Positions 1 to 8,053 of a DNA stretch of 64,000 bases are shown here, one piece after another. The stretch's first letter is position 1. Every line of letters begins with the position of its first letter. Position numbers and translations under genes: made by a program. The notes beneath the pieces were generated by a model. The model did no database searches. It was not told the origin of the DNA and was given only the letters and a program-made list of their open reading frames with translations. Origin of the DNA: UBA2377 sp964525935 (GTDB lineage Bacteria > Verrucomicrobiota > Verrucomicrobiia > Opitutales > Opitutaceae); the NCBI GenBank assembly GCA_964525935.1, contig CAZGJZ010000003.1:62001-126000 (forward strand), given 5' to 3'.

Positions 1-75
1 CTCGTCGAGGGAGCGCGAGGAATGAACGAGCAGCGTGGCGTGGTTGAATCCCTGAATGAGTTTCTGCGATGTCAT
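1..75 (-). CDS. N-terminus of a possible VOC (glyoxalase-like) protein, cut by the window edge
   Basis: An open frame of 25 codons runs off the left edge, starting at an ATG at 75 on the minus strand. The peptide contains GFNHATLLV followed by RSL, which resembles the first beta strand and the RSLxFY turn of vicinal-oxygen-chelate (glyoxalase/bleomycin-resistance) proteins. Only this fragment is visible, so the family is a guess; no metal ligand beyond the His can be tested. The 118 bases between this start and the next gene hold no other obvious feature. Confidence 0.4.
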   Translation of the reverse strand, partial: MTSQKLIQGFNHATLLVHSSRSLDE

Positions 76-193
76 GCGCAAAAAGCTTAGTTTTATCCCA
101 TAAAAATAGGGTTAAATGCCTAGTGTGTCGACGGACAAGGCGACCCACGAGACGAAGATAGATGCCGTGGGGGCTGGCAATCGCTGATGCTGT

Positions 194-1843
194 TTACTTG
201 GTGTAAATCCGCTCGCGAGAGCCCACGCGTCGCTCGCGCTCCTGATAGGTGGGCGAGAAGATGCTCCGGGTGTCGTCGTAGATCGGGTGCGAGAGCCGGG
301 CCAGGTCGATCAGGCTGTGGTAGAGGCCGACGGTCTGGATTTTTTTCGTGCGCGCGGCGAGCGCGGTGCGCACGAGGTCCGGATTATCCCGGCGGTATTC
401 CGGAGAAAACCAGGTGACGAGGGGGACTTCATACATCGGGTTGGTCGCGATGCTGTCGCTCCGGAAAAGATACTGGTCGGGCGTGGAGTCGTAAACGTCC
501 TCGGCATGGTCGCTAACGTAGAGAAGACAGCTCGACTCACGGCGTTCGCGGAGCAGGTCCAGCATCCGGCGGAGCACGGTGTCGGTGTAGCGGATGCTAT
601 TGTCGTAGGTTGCGATGATGTGGCTCTTGGAATCGGAGCCGCGGTAGGTCGCAAAGGCGGCGGGATAACGGTCCTCGTAGCGCACATGGCTGCCAAAAAG
701 ATTAACAAACACGATATGCCGGCCGGGCGAGGCCACGGCGCGGGCGATCAGGGGGAGGAGGTTTTCGTCGTAGGCCCCGTTGAGATAAACGCGTTCATCA
801 CAGGATTGCACGAGGGCGGTGATCTCGACGTCGAGATGGCCCTGGTCGTTCTTGGTGGAGAACCAGTGGGTCTGGTAGCCGGCGTTGGAAAACAACTGGA
901 AGACGGGCAGCGACAGCGTGGGGATATCGAACATCGCGCGCATCGCGGCCTGCGTGCCGACGCAGTCGGAAATCGCGTCGTCGTAGACCAGCAGCTCGGC
1001 GCCGAGCGCGGCCAGCTGCGGGGTGGTTTCACGCGCGTAACCGTAGAGCGACCAGTGGCGCCGGCCGGCGGATTCACCCAGCACGACGAGGACGATGCGC
1101 GGGAGCACGGCCCCGGGAACGGGCTGGGCGCCTTTGAGCGCGGCAAGGCGGGGGGTGGCTTGCTGCCACGCGGCGATGTAATAGGCGTGGGTGACGCGGT
1201 AGTTATGGTGCGTGAGGGCGAGGCGCGTGACGGGGTGGTGATTGTTGATGCCGGGGGTGATGATGCGGAGGTTCCCCCCATGGGCGACGGGCGCATCACG
1301 GAAGAGATGGCGGCCATAGCGCACGGCGTTGTAGAGGCCCAAGCTGCTGAGCAGCAGCCCCGCGATGGTCCAGAGCAGGGCCGCGCGGGGGGCAGGCCGG
1401 GTGGAGCGCAGGTTCAGAATGATGCAGGCGACGAACGCCAGAAGCAGTGCGACCAGGCCAAACATGAAACGACGCAGCCCGAAGAAACGGGAGAAATCCC
1501 AAGCCTGTTGCGGATAGGTCTGCATCAGGGCCGAGTGCGCCGTCAGATCCCATTGGGCACCGATGCTCATAGCCTGAAAGCCGACAATGAGGGTGGACCC
1601 CATGAGGATGAGGCCGACGATCAGCACCCAGCCGCGAGACCAGAGGCCGGGCAGCCACAAGGCGGGGCTGAGGAGCAGGAACGAAACGATGCATTCGTAG
1701 TAGAGAACGGGAATGAACTGCTTCAGGTCGTTTTGCTGGCGAAAGAACAGGCATAATTCCGGCACGAGGGGCAGAACTGCGAGGCCGGCCAGGGTGGCGA
1801 AAAAAATCACGTGCCCAAATTTTGACGAGGGAGAGGAAGCCAT
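194..1843 (-). CDS. Lipid A-type phosphoethanolamine transferase (EptA/CptA-like, sulfatase fold)
   Basis: Inner-membrane enzyme expected to transfer phosphoethanolamine from phosphatidylethanolamine to a surface glycolipid or core sugar. The 549-residue product has about five hydrophobic segments in its first ~160 residues, then a periplasmic alkaline-phosphatase/sulfatase-like domain. That domain has GES (~256) followed by GYxRETTP, a candidate nucleophile Thr in DCVGT (~297), and a metal-binding SDHAED near the C-terminus, where the family usually has SDHGE. The ATG at 1843 is preferred; a TTG at 1873 would add ten residues that do not look like a membrane anchor. The acceptor is unknown. 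Family assignment is firm; the exact substrate is inference. Confidence 0.8.
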   Translation of the reverse strand: MASSPSSKFGHVIFFATLAGLAVLPLVPELCLFFRQQNDLKQFIPVLYYECIVSFLLLSPALWLPGLWSRGWVLIVGLILMGSTLIVGFQAMSIGAQWDLTAHSALMQTYPQQAWDFSRFFGLRRFMFGLVALLLAFVACIILNLRSTRPAPRAALLWTIAGLLLSSLGLYNAVRYGRHLFRDAPVAHGGNLRIITPGINNHHPVTRLALTHHNYRVTHAYYIAAWQQATPRLAALKGAQPVPGAVLPRIVLVVLGESAGRRHWSLYGYARETTPQLAALGAELLVYDDAISDCVGTQAAMRAMFDIPTLSLPVFQLFSNAGYQTHWFSTKNDQGHLDVEITALVQSCDERVYLNGAYDENLLPLIARAVASPGRHIVFVNLFGSHVRYEDRYPAAFATYRGSDSKSHIIATYDNSIRYTDTVLRRMLDLLRERRESSCLLYVSDHAEDVYDSTPDQYLFRSDSIATNPMYEVPLVTWFSPEYRRDNPDLVRTALAARTKKIQTVGLYHSLIDLARLSHPIYDDTRSIFSPTYQERERRVGSRERIYTK

Positions 1844-1884
1844 GGCAGGGGGGACACAGACTGACGCAAGCAAGGGTGGGATAG

Positions 1885-1901
1885 GCGATAATATTTATCG
1901 C
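1885..1901. promoter_or_regulatory. Perfect palindrome GCGATAA-TAT-TTATCGC upstream of the eptA-like gene
   Basis: Seven-base arms around a TAT centre lie about 40-60 bases upstream of the transferase start, in an AT-rich spot in otherwise GC-rich DNA. The position suits a dimeric-regulator operator or a -10 region. No regulator is recognisable nearby. Confidence 0.35.
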
Positions 1902-1940
1902 GCAATCAGCTGGCGACAGCGCGGGGTCAGGCCCCGGCGC

Positions 1941-1969
1941 AAAAAAATGGCGTCCCGGAGAGGGACGCC
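1941..1969 (-). terminator. Rho-independent terminator of mdh
   Basis: On the minus strand GGCGTCCC - five-base loop - GGGACGCC is followed by A and seven T. It lies 30 bases past the malate dehydrogenase stop codon. Confidence 0.85.
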
Positions 1970-1999
1970 GTGGAGCGGGGCGGGATGTAACGCGGCGCG

Positions 2000-2983
2000 T
2001 TACTTGATCATATCGGCGACGAAGGCGCGCTCTTCAGCGAGCTCCTTGTTCGTCGCGGCGATCTTGGACTTGGCGAAGTCGTCCATCACGTAGCCTTCGA
2101 TGACTTCGTAGCTGCCCGGGGTGGTCGTGCGGACGGGCATGCCGGCCCAGACATTGGCGTCGAAGCCGTAGCGGCCTTCGCTCTTCACGGCGATGGAGTG
2201 GATCGCGCCGGGGGTGACGAGGCTGCGCACGTGATCGACGAGGGCGTTGGCGGCGGAGGCGGCGGAGGAGAGGCCGCGGGCGGCGATGATGGCGGCGCCG
2301 CGCTTGCCGACGGTTTCACAGAAGGGACCCTGGAGCCAGGCGTCGTCGTTGATGACCTTGGCGGCGGGCTGGCCGTTGATGGTCGCGTGCGCGTAGGCCG
2401 GGAACATGGTCGGGCTGTGGTTGCCGTAGATGAAGATGTCCTTCACGGCGGTGAGATCGACGCCGGCTTTCTTCGCGAGCTGGGTCTGTGCGCGGTTTTG
2501 GTCGAGGCGGACCATCGCGGTGAAGCGCTCGGCGGGGAGGCGCTTGGCCTGCGAGGCGGCGATCATGCAATTCGTGTTGGCGGGATTGCCGACGACGGCG
2601 ATGCGGGCGTCAGCGGCGGCGACGGCGTCGATGATGCGGCCCTGGCCGATGAAGATGGTGCCGTTGTCCTTGAGGAGGTCGGCGCGTTCCATGCCGGGAC
2701 CGCGGGGCTTGGCGCCGACGAGGAGGCACCAGTTGGCGTCTTTGAAACCGATGGCGGGATCAGAGGTTTGGACGATGCCTTTGAGCAGCGGGAAGGCGCA
2801 GTCGTCGAGTTCCATGGCGACGCCGTTGAGGGCGGCGAGGGCTTTCTCGATGGGGGCTTCGATCAGCTGGAGGATCACGGGCTGGTCGGGGCCGAACATG
2901 GCGCCGGAGGCGATGCGAAAGAGGAGGGAGTAACCGATCTGGCCGGCGGCTCCGGTGACAGCGACGCGAATGGGAGTTTTCAT
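2000..2983 (-). CDS. mdh: Malate dehydrogenase (cytosolic-type, NAD-dependent)
   Basis: Oxidises malate to oxaloacetate in the TCA cycle, in the cytoplasm. The 327 residues match the MDH type of 320-330 residues. There is an N-terminal Rossmann loop TGAAGQIGYSL (~10-20), GNPANTNC (~131), the substrate-binding RLDQNRA (~160) and the catalytic histidine in IYGNHSPT (~190). It stands alone with its own terminator downstream. The upstream gap to the DAHP synthase gene (2984-3100) carries short ACGGAACAC-type direct repeats. No Shine-Dalgarno sequence is evident. Confidence 0.95.
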   Translation of the reverse strand: MKTPIRVAVTGAAGQIGYSLLFRIASGAMFGPDQPVILQLIEAPIEKALAALNGVAMELDDCAFPLLKGIVQTSDPAIGFKDANWCLLVGAKPRGPGMERADLLKDNGTIFIGQGRIIDAVAAADARIAVVGNPANTNCMIAASQAKRLPAERFTAMVRLDQNRAQTQLAKKAGVDLTAVKDIFIYGNHSPTMFPAYAHATINGQPAAKVINDDAWLQGPFCETVGKRGAAIIAARGLSSAASAANALVDHVRSLVTPGAIHSIAVKSEGRYGFDANVWAGMPVRTTTPGSYEVIEGYVMDDFAKSKIAATNKELAEERAFVADMIK

Positions 2984-3100
2984 TTTGAGTAGGGGAAGAG
3001 GTTTAGCCCACGGAACACGCGGAACACACGGAAGAAATTTGGAAAAACGCGGGTGTTAGAAAATGGCGGCCGGGATGGTGGGCGGGCTTATCGGCGGTTG

Positions 3101-4210
3101 TTACGCGAAACGCGGGGCGAGGGCGGCGTGGAGGTCGCGGACGAGTTTTTCGGTCGTGGCCCAGTCGATGCAGCCGTCGGTGATGCTGACGCCGTATTTG
3201 AGGTTTTCCTTGGGCTGGGGGAAGGCCTGGTTGCCGGCGCCGAGGTTGCTCTCGATCATGGCGCCCATGATCGAGGTGTTGCCCGCGGCGATCTGCGTGA
3301 GGAGGGCACGGAGGACGTCGGGCTGGAGCTCGGGTTTTTTGGCGGAGTTGTCGTGCGAGCAGTCGACGAGGATGGACTTGGGCAGGCCGGCTTTGGCGAG
3401 GAGGGCTTCGGTCTGGGTGATATGCGTCGGCGAATAGTTCGGACCGGCGGTGCCGCCACGGAGGACGACGTGGCAATCGGGATTACCGCGCGTGACGATG
3501 GCGGAGGCGGCGCCTTGGAGGTTGATGCCGAGGAAAGTCTGGGGCTGCGAGGCGGCCTTGATGGCGTTGATGGCGGCGGTGAAGGTGCCATCGGTGCCGT
3601 TTTTGAAACCGAGGGGCATCGAGAGGCCGCTGGCCATCTGGCGGTGCGTCTGGGATTCGGTGGTGCGGGCGCCGATGGCGCCCCAGCAAACGAGGTCGGC
3701 GACGTATTGCGGGGTGATCGGGTCGAGAAACTCGGTGGCGGTCGGCAGGCCGAGGTCGAGGACGTCGCGGAGGAAGGTGCGGCCGAGGCGCAGGCCGGCG
3801 GCGATGTCGTGCGAGCCGTCGAGATGCGGGTCCATCACGAGGCCCTTCCAGCCGACGGTGGTGCGGGGTTTTTCGAAATAGACGCGCATCACGATCATGA
3901 CGCGGTCGGAGACCTCACGAGCGAGGGCGGCGAGGCGGCGGGCGTAGTCGCGGCCGGCGTCGAGGTCATGGATCGAGCAGGGGCCGACGATCAGGAGGAA
4001 ACGGCGGTCGTCGGTGAAGATGAGGCGGTGGATCTCGCGGCGGGCCCGGGTGACGAACTCCGCCTGGGTATCGGTCTTGGGGAGTTCGGCGAGCAAGGTG
4101 GCCGGGGAAGGCAAGGCGCGGGTCTCGACGACGTTGATGTCAGAAGTCTTCTGCATGAGGGGACAGCTTGGAACGGCCCCGGGCGGCGGGGCAAGACTGG
4201 TGTCGGTCAT
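3101..4210 (-). CDS. Class I DAHP synthase (AroF/AroG/AroH type)
   Basis: First step of the shikimate pathway: condensation of phosphoenolpyruvate with erythrose 4-phosphate to give DAHP. The 369-residue protein has IVGPCSIHD (~72), KPRTTVGWKG (~113), TESQTHRQMASG, GFKNGTDG, VDCSHDNSAKK and SIMGAMIESNL, all hallmarks of the class I metal-dependent family. A second ATG at 4156 removes 18 poorly conserved N-terminal residues and may be the real start; neither has a clear ribosome site. Which aromatic amino acid inhibits it cannot be read here. It is divergent from ygfZ across a structured 290-base region that could regulate it. Confidence 0.95.
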   Translation of the reverse strand: MTDTSLAPPPGAVPSCPLMQKTSDINVVETRALPSPATLLAELPKTDTQAEFVTRARREIHRLIFTDDRRFLLIVGPCSIHDLDAGRDYARRLAALAREVSDRVMIVMRVYFEKPRTTVGWKGLVMDPHLDGSHDIAAGLRLGRTFLRDVLDLGLPTATEFLDPITPQYVADLVCWGAIGARTTESQTHRQMASGLSMPLGFKNGTDGTFTAAINAIKAASQPQTFLGINLQGAASAIVTRGNPDCHVVLRGGTAGPNYSPTHITQTEALLAKAGLPKSILVDCSHDNSAKKPELQPDVLRALLTQIAAGNTSIMGAMIESNLGAGNQAFPQPKENLKYGVSITDGCIDWATTEKLVRDLHAALAPRFA

Positions 4211-4315
4211 GCCCGCACGGGAGCGAAACAGAACCGAATGGCCCCGCGGGGCGTGAATCTTTGCGGTGAAGCTTCAGCGGAGAGGGGTTAATCCTTGGCG
4301 TCCGGGCAAAAAAGT

Positions 4316-4452
4316 GGCGCACCGTATACCCCTATACGGTGCGCCTTTGCTTTCTTAGTTACCCCAAAACTCCCCGCTAGGCGGGGAGAAGTAAATTTGA
4401 TGTTTTGATAAGTAGACGGTTTTCAGTCACCGTCAACACCTAGTTATCAAAA
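4316..4452. other. Structured intergenic region: three successive inverted repeats (candidate leader/attenuator or small RNA)
   Basis: Between the divergent DAHP synthase and ygfZ genes lie three hairpins. One (4316-4345) has a perfect 13-bp stem, GGCGCACCGTATA, around CCCC. The second (4370-4388) is CTCCCCGC-TAG-GCGGGGAG. The third (4403-4452) has 9-bp arms TTTTGATAA/TTATCAAAA enclosing GACGGT/ACCGTC. Read on the minus strand, the first two are followed by TTTT and ACTTTTTT, like terminators, and TTGACG (4436-4431) could be a -35 box. That layout fits a DAHP synthase leader with attenuators, or an independent small RNA. No leader peptide start is visible. The structure is seen; the role is inference. 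Confidence 0.45.
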
Positions 4453-4466
4453 TCTATCACTTTTGT

Positions 4467-4496
4467 TTGTAACCTGTTCGTAACAAGGGATATTTA
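4467..4496 (+). promoter_or_regulatory. Candidate sigma-70-like promoter for ygfZ-galK
   Basis: TTGTAA (4467-4472) and TATTTA (4491-4496) are separated by 18 bases in an AT-rich stretch just before ygfZ. Transcription would begin almost at the first ATG, so the transcript would be nearly leaderless or would use the next ATG at 4511. Confidence 0.35.
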
Positions 4497-4501
4497 ATCT
4501 T

Positions 4502-5392
4502 ATGTTTTTAATGCCCGAAACCAGTTTTTCCCGATGGAAACCAGCCGCGCTGTTGCGGGTGACGGGAGACGATGCATTAAATTTTCTTCAGGGCCAGTTC
4601 ACCAACGACTTGCGCAAGTCAGTGGCAGGAGTGGCGATTTACGGACTGTGGCTGAATCAGAAAGGCAAGGTCGTGGCGGATAGTTTTGTGGCGCCGGCGG
4701 ACGGGGCGACGGCGCAGTGGGTGGTGAGTTATTTTTCGCCGGCGGCGGCGATTCGCGAGCGGCTGGAAGCGTTCATCATCGCGGACGATGTGGCGATCGA
4801 GGATCGCACGGCGGAGTGGGCGGCGGTGACGATTTTTGGCGAGGTGGATCGCGGTGCGCTGACGGCGGCCGTGGAAGAGAGTTTTGTTTTCACCGGGCGG
4901 CGGGAGCGTGGAGCGCAGGCGCAGACCGAGTGGATTTTTCCGGAGACGGCCGCGGCCAAGGTGGCGGAGTTGTTGGCGGGCGGACGCGAGTTGACGGCAG
5001 CTGAGGTGGCGTTGCGCCGGGTGCAGGCGGGCATCCCGGCCGTGCCGGCGGATATCGGCCTCGGCGAGCTGCCGAACGAAGGCGGGCTGGAGGCGGAGGC
5101 GATTTCCTACACGAAAGGCTGTTACCTCGGGCAGGAAGTGATGGCGCGGCTCAAATCCATGGGCCAGGTGCGCCGGCGGCTGCGGTGCGTGCGCGGCACC
5201 GGGAGCGTGCCGGCGAGCGGGACGCTGCTTTACCAAGGCGAACGCAAAGTGGGCGAATTGCGCTCGGCGGTGGCGGCGGGCGACGGATTCGCCGGGCTCG
5301 CGTTGTTGATGTTGATGAATCTGGACGCGACCGCGGGGCTGAGCCTCGCACCGGGTGGCGCGGCGACGATCACGGTGGGGGAGTTGGCATGA
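4502..5392 (+). CDS. ygfZ: YgfZ/GcvT-like folate-binding protein (iron-sulfur cluster maintenance)
   Basis: Folate-binding protein of the GcvT fold that supports assembly or repair of certain iron-sulfur enzymes. In 296 residues it has an N-terminal FLQGQFTNDL region (~22) and the diagnostic KGCYLGQEV motif (~205) with the conserved redox Cys of YgfZ; glycine-cleavage T proteins lack this motif. An alternative ATG at 4511 gives MPETSFSRW and may be used. Its stop overlaps the galK start by four bases (ATGA), so the two are translationally coupled. Confidence 0.9.
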   Translation: MFLMPETSFSRWKPAALLRVTGDDALNFLQGQFTNDLRKSVAGVAIYGLWLNQKGKVVADSFVAPADGATAQWVVSYFSPAAAIRERLEAFIIADDVAIEDRTAEWAAVTIFGEVDRGALTAAVEESFVFTGRRERGAQAQTEWIFPETAAAKVAELLAGGRELTAAEVALRRVQAGIPAVPADIGLGELPNEGGLEAEAISYTKGCYLGQEVMARLKSMGQVRRRLRCVRGTGSVPASGTLLYQGERKVGELRSAVAAGDGFAGLALLMLMNLDATAGLSLAPGGAATITVGELA

Positions 5393-6756
5393 AGCCGAGC
5401 GAACTCGAGCAACTCACCGCGTTGTGTGGCAATCTCGGCGCCGGGCCGGCGCAGGCGGCGGTGATGGCGGCGCAATTGCAGAAGCGCGCGACGCAGTTTG
5501 CGAGCGAGCGCGGCGTCACGCGCGAGGCGGCGATGCAGTATCTGCTGGAACTCGTCGTGAAAGGCCGGCATGGCGAAACTCCGTCCGAATCCTCTCCCAA
5601 CCGCCCACTCCCCTCCATGCGCGAACGCCTCATTGCCTTGTTCAACGCCACCTACGGTCGCAGCCCGACCGTCATCACTCGTGCGCCGGGGCGAATCGAA
5701 TTCATTGGCAACCACACCGACTACAACGGCGGCACGGTGCTGGGCGCGGCGATTGACCGCGGCGTCTGGGTCGCGCTGGCGCCGACCGACACGGGGGTGC
5801 GGCGGTTTGCGAGCGAACAGCAGGCGGGCATCGTCACGCAGCCGGCGAACGCCCTCGTGAAGCTCGGCGGAGCGGCGAGCTGGGTGAATTATCCGCTCGG
5901 GGTGCTGGCGGCGTTGCCGGAATTCGGGCTGCGCGCGCCGGCGGGTTTTGATTTTCTCGCGGCTTCCGATCTGCCGTCGGGCGCCGGGCTGAGCAGCAGC
6001 GCGGCGATCGAACTGGCGTCGGCCCTGGCGTTTTTAGAAATCACGGGTCAGCGGCCGGACCGTGAGACGGTGGTCAAGGTGGGCAAGCACGCGGAGAACA
6101 ACTTTGTCGGCGTGCCGTGCGGCATCCTCGACCAAGGCGTGTCGGGTTTCGGCAAAAAGGAGCACCTGGTGTTCATCGACTGCCGCGGTCCGCGGTTTGA
6201 GACGGTGCCGATGCCGGGAGCGGCGCAGTTTTGGATTTTTAACACGCATACGAAGCACGCGCTGGTGGATGGGCTTTATGCGGCGCGGCATCGCGAGTGC
6301 ATGGCGGCGGCGCAGGCCCTGGGCGTGAAGCTGCTCGTCGAGGCAACGCCCGCGATGCTCGAGACGGGCCGCGCGAAATTGTCGGCCGAAGCTTACAAGC
6401 GCGCGAAGCATGTGATCGACGAAATCGCGCGCGTGGATGCCTCGGTCGTGGCGTTGCGAGCGGGTGATTTGGCGACGGTCGGGCGGAATCTGACGGCGTC
6501 GCATCGCAGTTCGCAGACGCTGTTTGAAAACAGCACGGTGGAGCTGGATTTCCTCGTGGATACGCTGAGCGCGCGGGCGGAGATTTTTGGCGCGCGACTG
6601 ACGGGCGGCGGCTTTGGCGGCGCCGTGATGGCGCTGGCTTCGCCGGCGTTTACGGCGGAGCGCGCGGCGCAGGTTGCGGCGGCGTATGCGGCGAAATTTG
6701 GCGCGGCGCCGGACGTGCTGCGGACGCAGACGGGAGAAGGCGCCGCGGTGATTTGA
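5389..6756 (+). CDS. galK: Galactokinase with an unusual N-terminal extension
   Basis: GHMP kinase phosphorylating galactose at C1 (Leloir pathway). It shows the three signatures: GRIEFIGNHTDYNGG (galactokinase motif), LPSGAGLSSSAA (ATP loop) and LTGGGFGGAV, plus CGILDQ with the catalytic Asp. From the ATG that overlaps the ygfZ stop it is 455 residues; usual galactokinases are about 380-400. The first ~75 residues (SELEQL...LLELVVKG) look like a short helical domain followed by a Pro/Ser linker, ahead of MRERLIALFNATYG, where other galactokinases begin (ATG at 5617). The extension is in frame with GC-rich codon use, so it may be real. No galT or galE is nearby. Confidence 0.9.
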   Translation: MKPSELEQLTALCGNLGAGPAQAAVMAAQLQKRATQFASERGVTREAAMQYLLELVVKGRHGETPSESSPNRPLPSMRERLIALFNATYGRSPTVITRAPGRIEFIGNHTDYNGGTVLGAAIDRGVWVALAPTDTGVRRFASEQQAGIVTQPANALVKLGGAASWVNYPLGVLAALPEFGLRAPAGFDFLAASDLPSGAGLSSSAAIELASALAFLEITGQRPDRETVVKVGKHAENNFVGVPCGILDQGVSGFGKKEHLVFIDCRGPRFETVPMPGAAQFWIFNTHTKHALVDGLYAARHRECMAAAQALGVKLLVEATPAMLETGRAKLSAEAYKRAKHVIDEIARVDASVVALRAGDLATVGRNLTASHRSSQTLFENSTVELDFLVDTLSARAEIFGARLTGGGFGGAVMALASPAFTAERAAQVAAAYAAKFGAAPDVLRTQTGEGAAVI

Positions 6757-6805
6757 GTGAAGGGAGGGGTTTCCAAACCCCACCTTCCAAGGTCCAAAGA
6801 CTTGA

Positions 6806-6827
6806 GGCGGGGATCGGAATCCCCGCC
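6806..6827. repeat. Intergenic palindrome GGCGGGGAT-CGGA-ATCCCCGCC followed by CTACAAGATCAC
   Basis: A perfect 9-bp stem sits in the 79-base gap between the convergent galK and prs genes. It is one member of a family of stem/short loop/stem elements in this window, most followed by CTAC. The trailing CAAGATCAC is shared with the copy at 49093. It could also act as a terminator for both genes, though no T-tract follows. Confidence 0.6.
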
Positions 6828-6835
6828 CTACAAGA

Positions 6836-8038
6836 TCACCGGTGATTCAAGGTCTTCAGCTGCTCGCTGAGCCAGATCTTGTGCTTCCAGCGGAGGTTTT
6901 TGGAAGACATGTCGATCGCGTAGAGGCTGTTGTTCGTCTTCAGCTGGGGCAGGCCGAGGATGCCGCAGAGATTAAGCGCGAGCCACTGCTCGATTTTCAG
7001 GACGACCATTTTCTTGCGCAGGCGGCCCTGGATGTCGCGGTTGAGGACGGTGGGGATCGTGTTGAGCGTGAGGATTTCGTCGATGGCGGTGTGCGCCATC
7101 TTCACGCGGCCTTCCTCGCTGGCGTAGAAGTGGGTGAGGGCAAAAACGGTTTTGCCGGGGTTGATCTGCTTCAGGAGCTGGCAGGATTGCACGACGGTGG
7201 AGCCGGTGCGCACCATGTCGTCGAAGAGCACGATGTCGTGGCCCTGGATATCGGCGAGCTGCCATTCGCTCTCGGCGTGAATCTTGATCTCCACCTTGCG
7301 CTCGCCGCTGCGGACCTTGTCGAGGAGGACGAACTTGGCCTTGGGCAGGTTCAGGCGCTTGGACATCTCCTGCACGAATTCACGCGCGCCCTTGTCCGGG
7401 GCGCAGAGCGCGAGGCCGGCGCCGTCGGGGGCGAAGTTGACGATGTTCGAGTTGAGCAGGTAATCGACGTAGATCTCGTAGGGGATGATGTTGTGGAATT
7501 TCCCGTCGAAGATGTCGGTGAACATGCTTTGCACCGAGTGCGAGTGGTTGTGCACGGTGAGCACGCGGTCCACGCCGGCGAGCTTGAGGAGCTGGGCGTA
7601 GAGCTTGGCGGTGAAGGGCTGGCCGTCGAATTTCTTCAGGTCGTGCTGGTCGCGGGTGAAGCTGGTCTGGCCGAGGTCGGCGCGCGGGCCGCGGTCCTGG
7701 GCGCTGAAGTAGAGATCGGGCTCGACGAGGATGACCTCGGTGGCGCCGTTTTCCTTGGCGGCGCGGGCGATCATGAGCGTGCGCATGGCGAGGCTCTGGC
7801 GGCTTACGACGAGGCTGCTCGTGCTGACGATGATGACGCTTTTGCCGCGGAGCTTGTTGCCGATCTCGTTAAAGTCCTGCTCGTCGGAAATGAACCGCGG
7901 GCAGAACTCCGAGTTGGCGAACTTCTTCATGCTGATCAGGTCGGCGACGTCCTCCCGCTGGCCCATGGCGAAGGCGACGTCGATCGCGAAGGGATCGTCC
8001 GAGGAATTGCCGACGACAATGTATTTGGATTCGGTCAT
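6836..8038 (-). CDS. prs: Ribose-phosphate pyrophosphokinase (PRPP synthase), long divergent form
   Basis: Makes PRPP from ribose 5-phosphate and ATP for nucleotide, His and Trp synthesis. The C-terminal half has the phosphoribosyltransferase signature IVLFDDMVRTGSTV (~268). The N-terminal half has the FTRDQHDLKKFDGQPFTAK region and VHNHS, in place of the usual VDLHS. At 400 residues it is longer than the standard ~315-residue enzyme and ends in an extra WLALNLCGIL...WLSEQL tail. It may be a distinct subgroup of PRPP synthase. It is the last gene of a minus-strand run from yggS, 15 bases after the prepilin peptidase stop. Confidence 0.8.
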   Translation of the reverse strand: MTESKYIVVGNSSDDPFAIDVAFAMGQREDVADLISMKKFANSEFCPRFISDEQDFNEIGNKLRGKSVIIVSTSSLVVSRQSLAMRTLMIARAAKENGATEVILVEPDLYFSAQDRGPRADLGQTSFTRDQHDLKKFDGQPFTAKLYAQLLKLAGVDRVLTVHNHSHSVQSMFTDIFDGKFHNIIPYEIYVDYLLNSNIVNFAPDGAGLALCAPDKGAREFVQEMSKRLNLPKAKFVLLDKVRSGERKVEIKIHAESEWQLADIQGHDIVLFDDMVRTGSTVVQSCQLLKQINPGKTVFALTHFYASEEGRVKMAHTAIDEILTLNTIPTVLNRDIQGRLRKKMVVLKIEQWLALNLCGILGLPQLKTNNSLYAIDMSSKNLRWKHKIWLSEQLKTLNHR

Positions 8039-8053
8039 GATGAAGAAGGGGGG

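Noticed and set aside
287..1756. Long plus-strand open frame opposite the phosphoethanolamine transferase gene
   Set aside because: Its translation is low-complexity, rich in Gly, Arg and Val, and lies antisense to a well-supported gene. Long antisense frames are expected at this base composition. Similar ones at 2198-2992, 3053-4291, 6842-8446, 8956-9996, 20360-21787, 22049-22864, 23519-25360, 30811-32148 and 32070-33506 were dismissed for the same reason.
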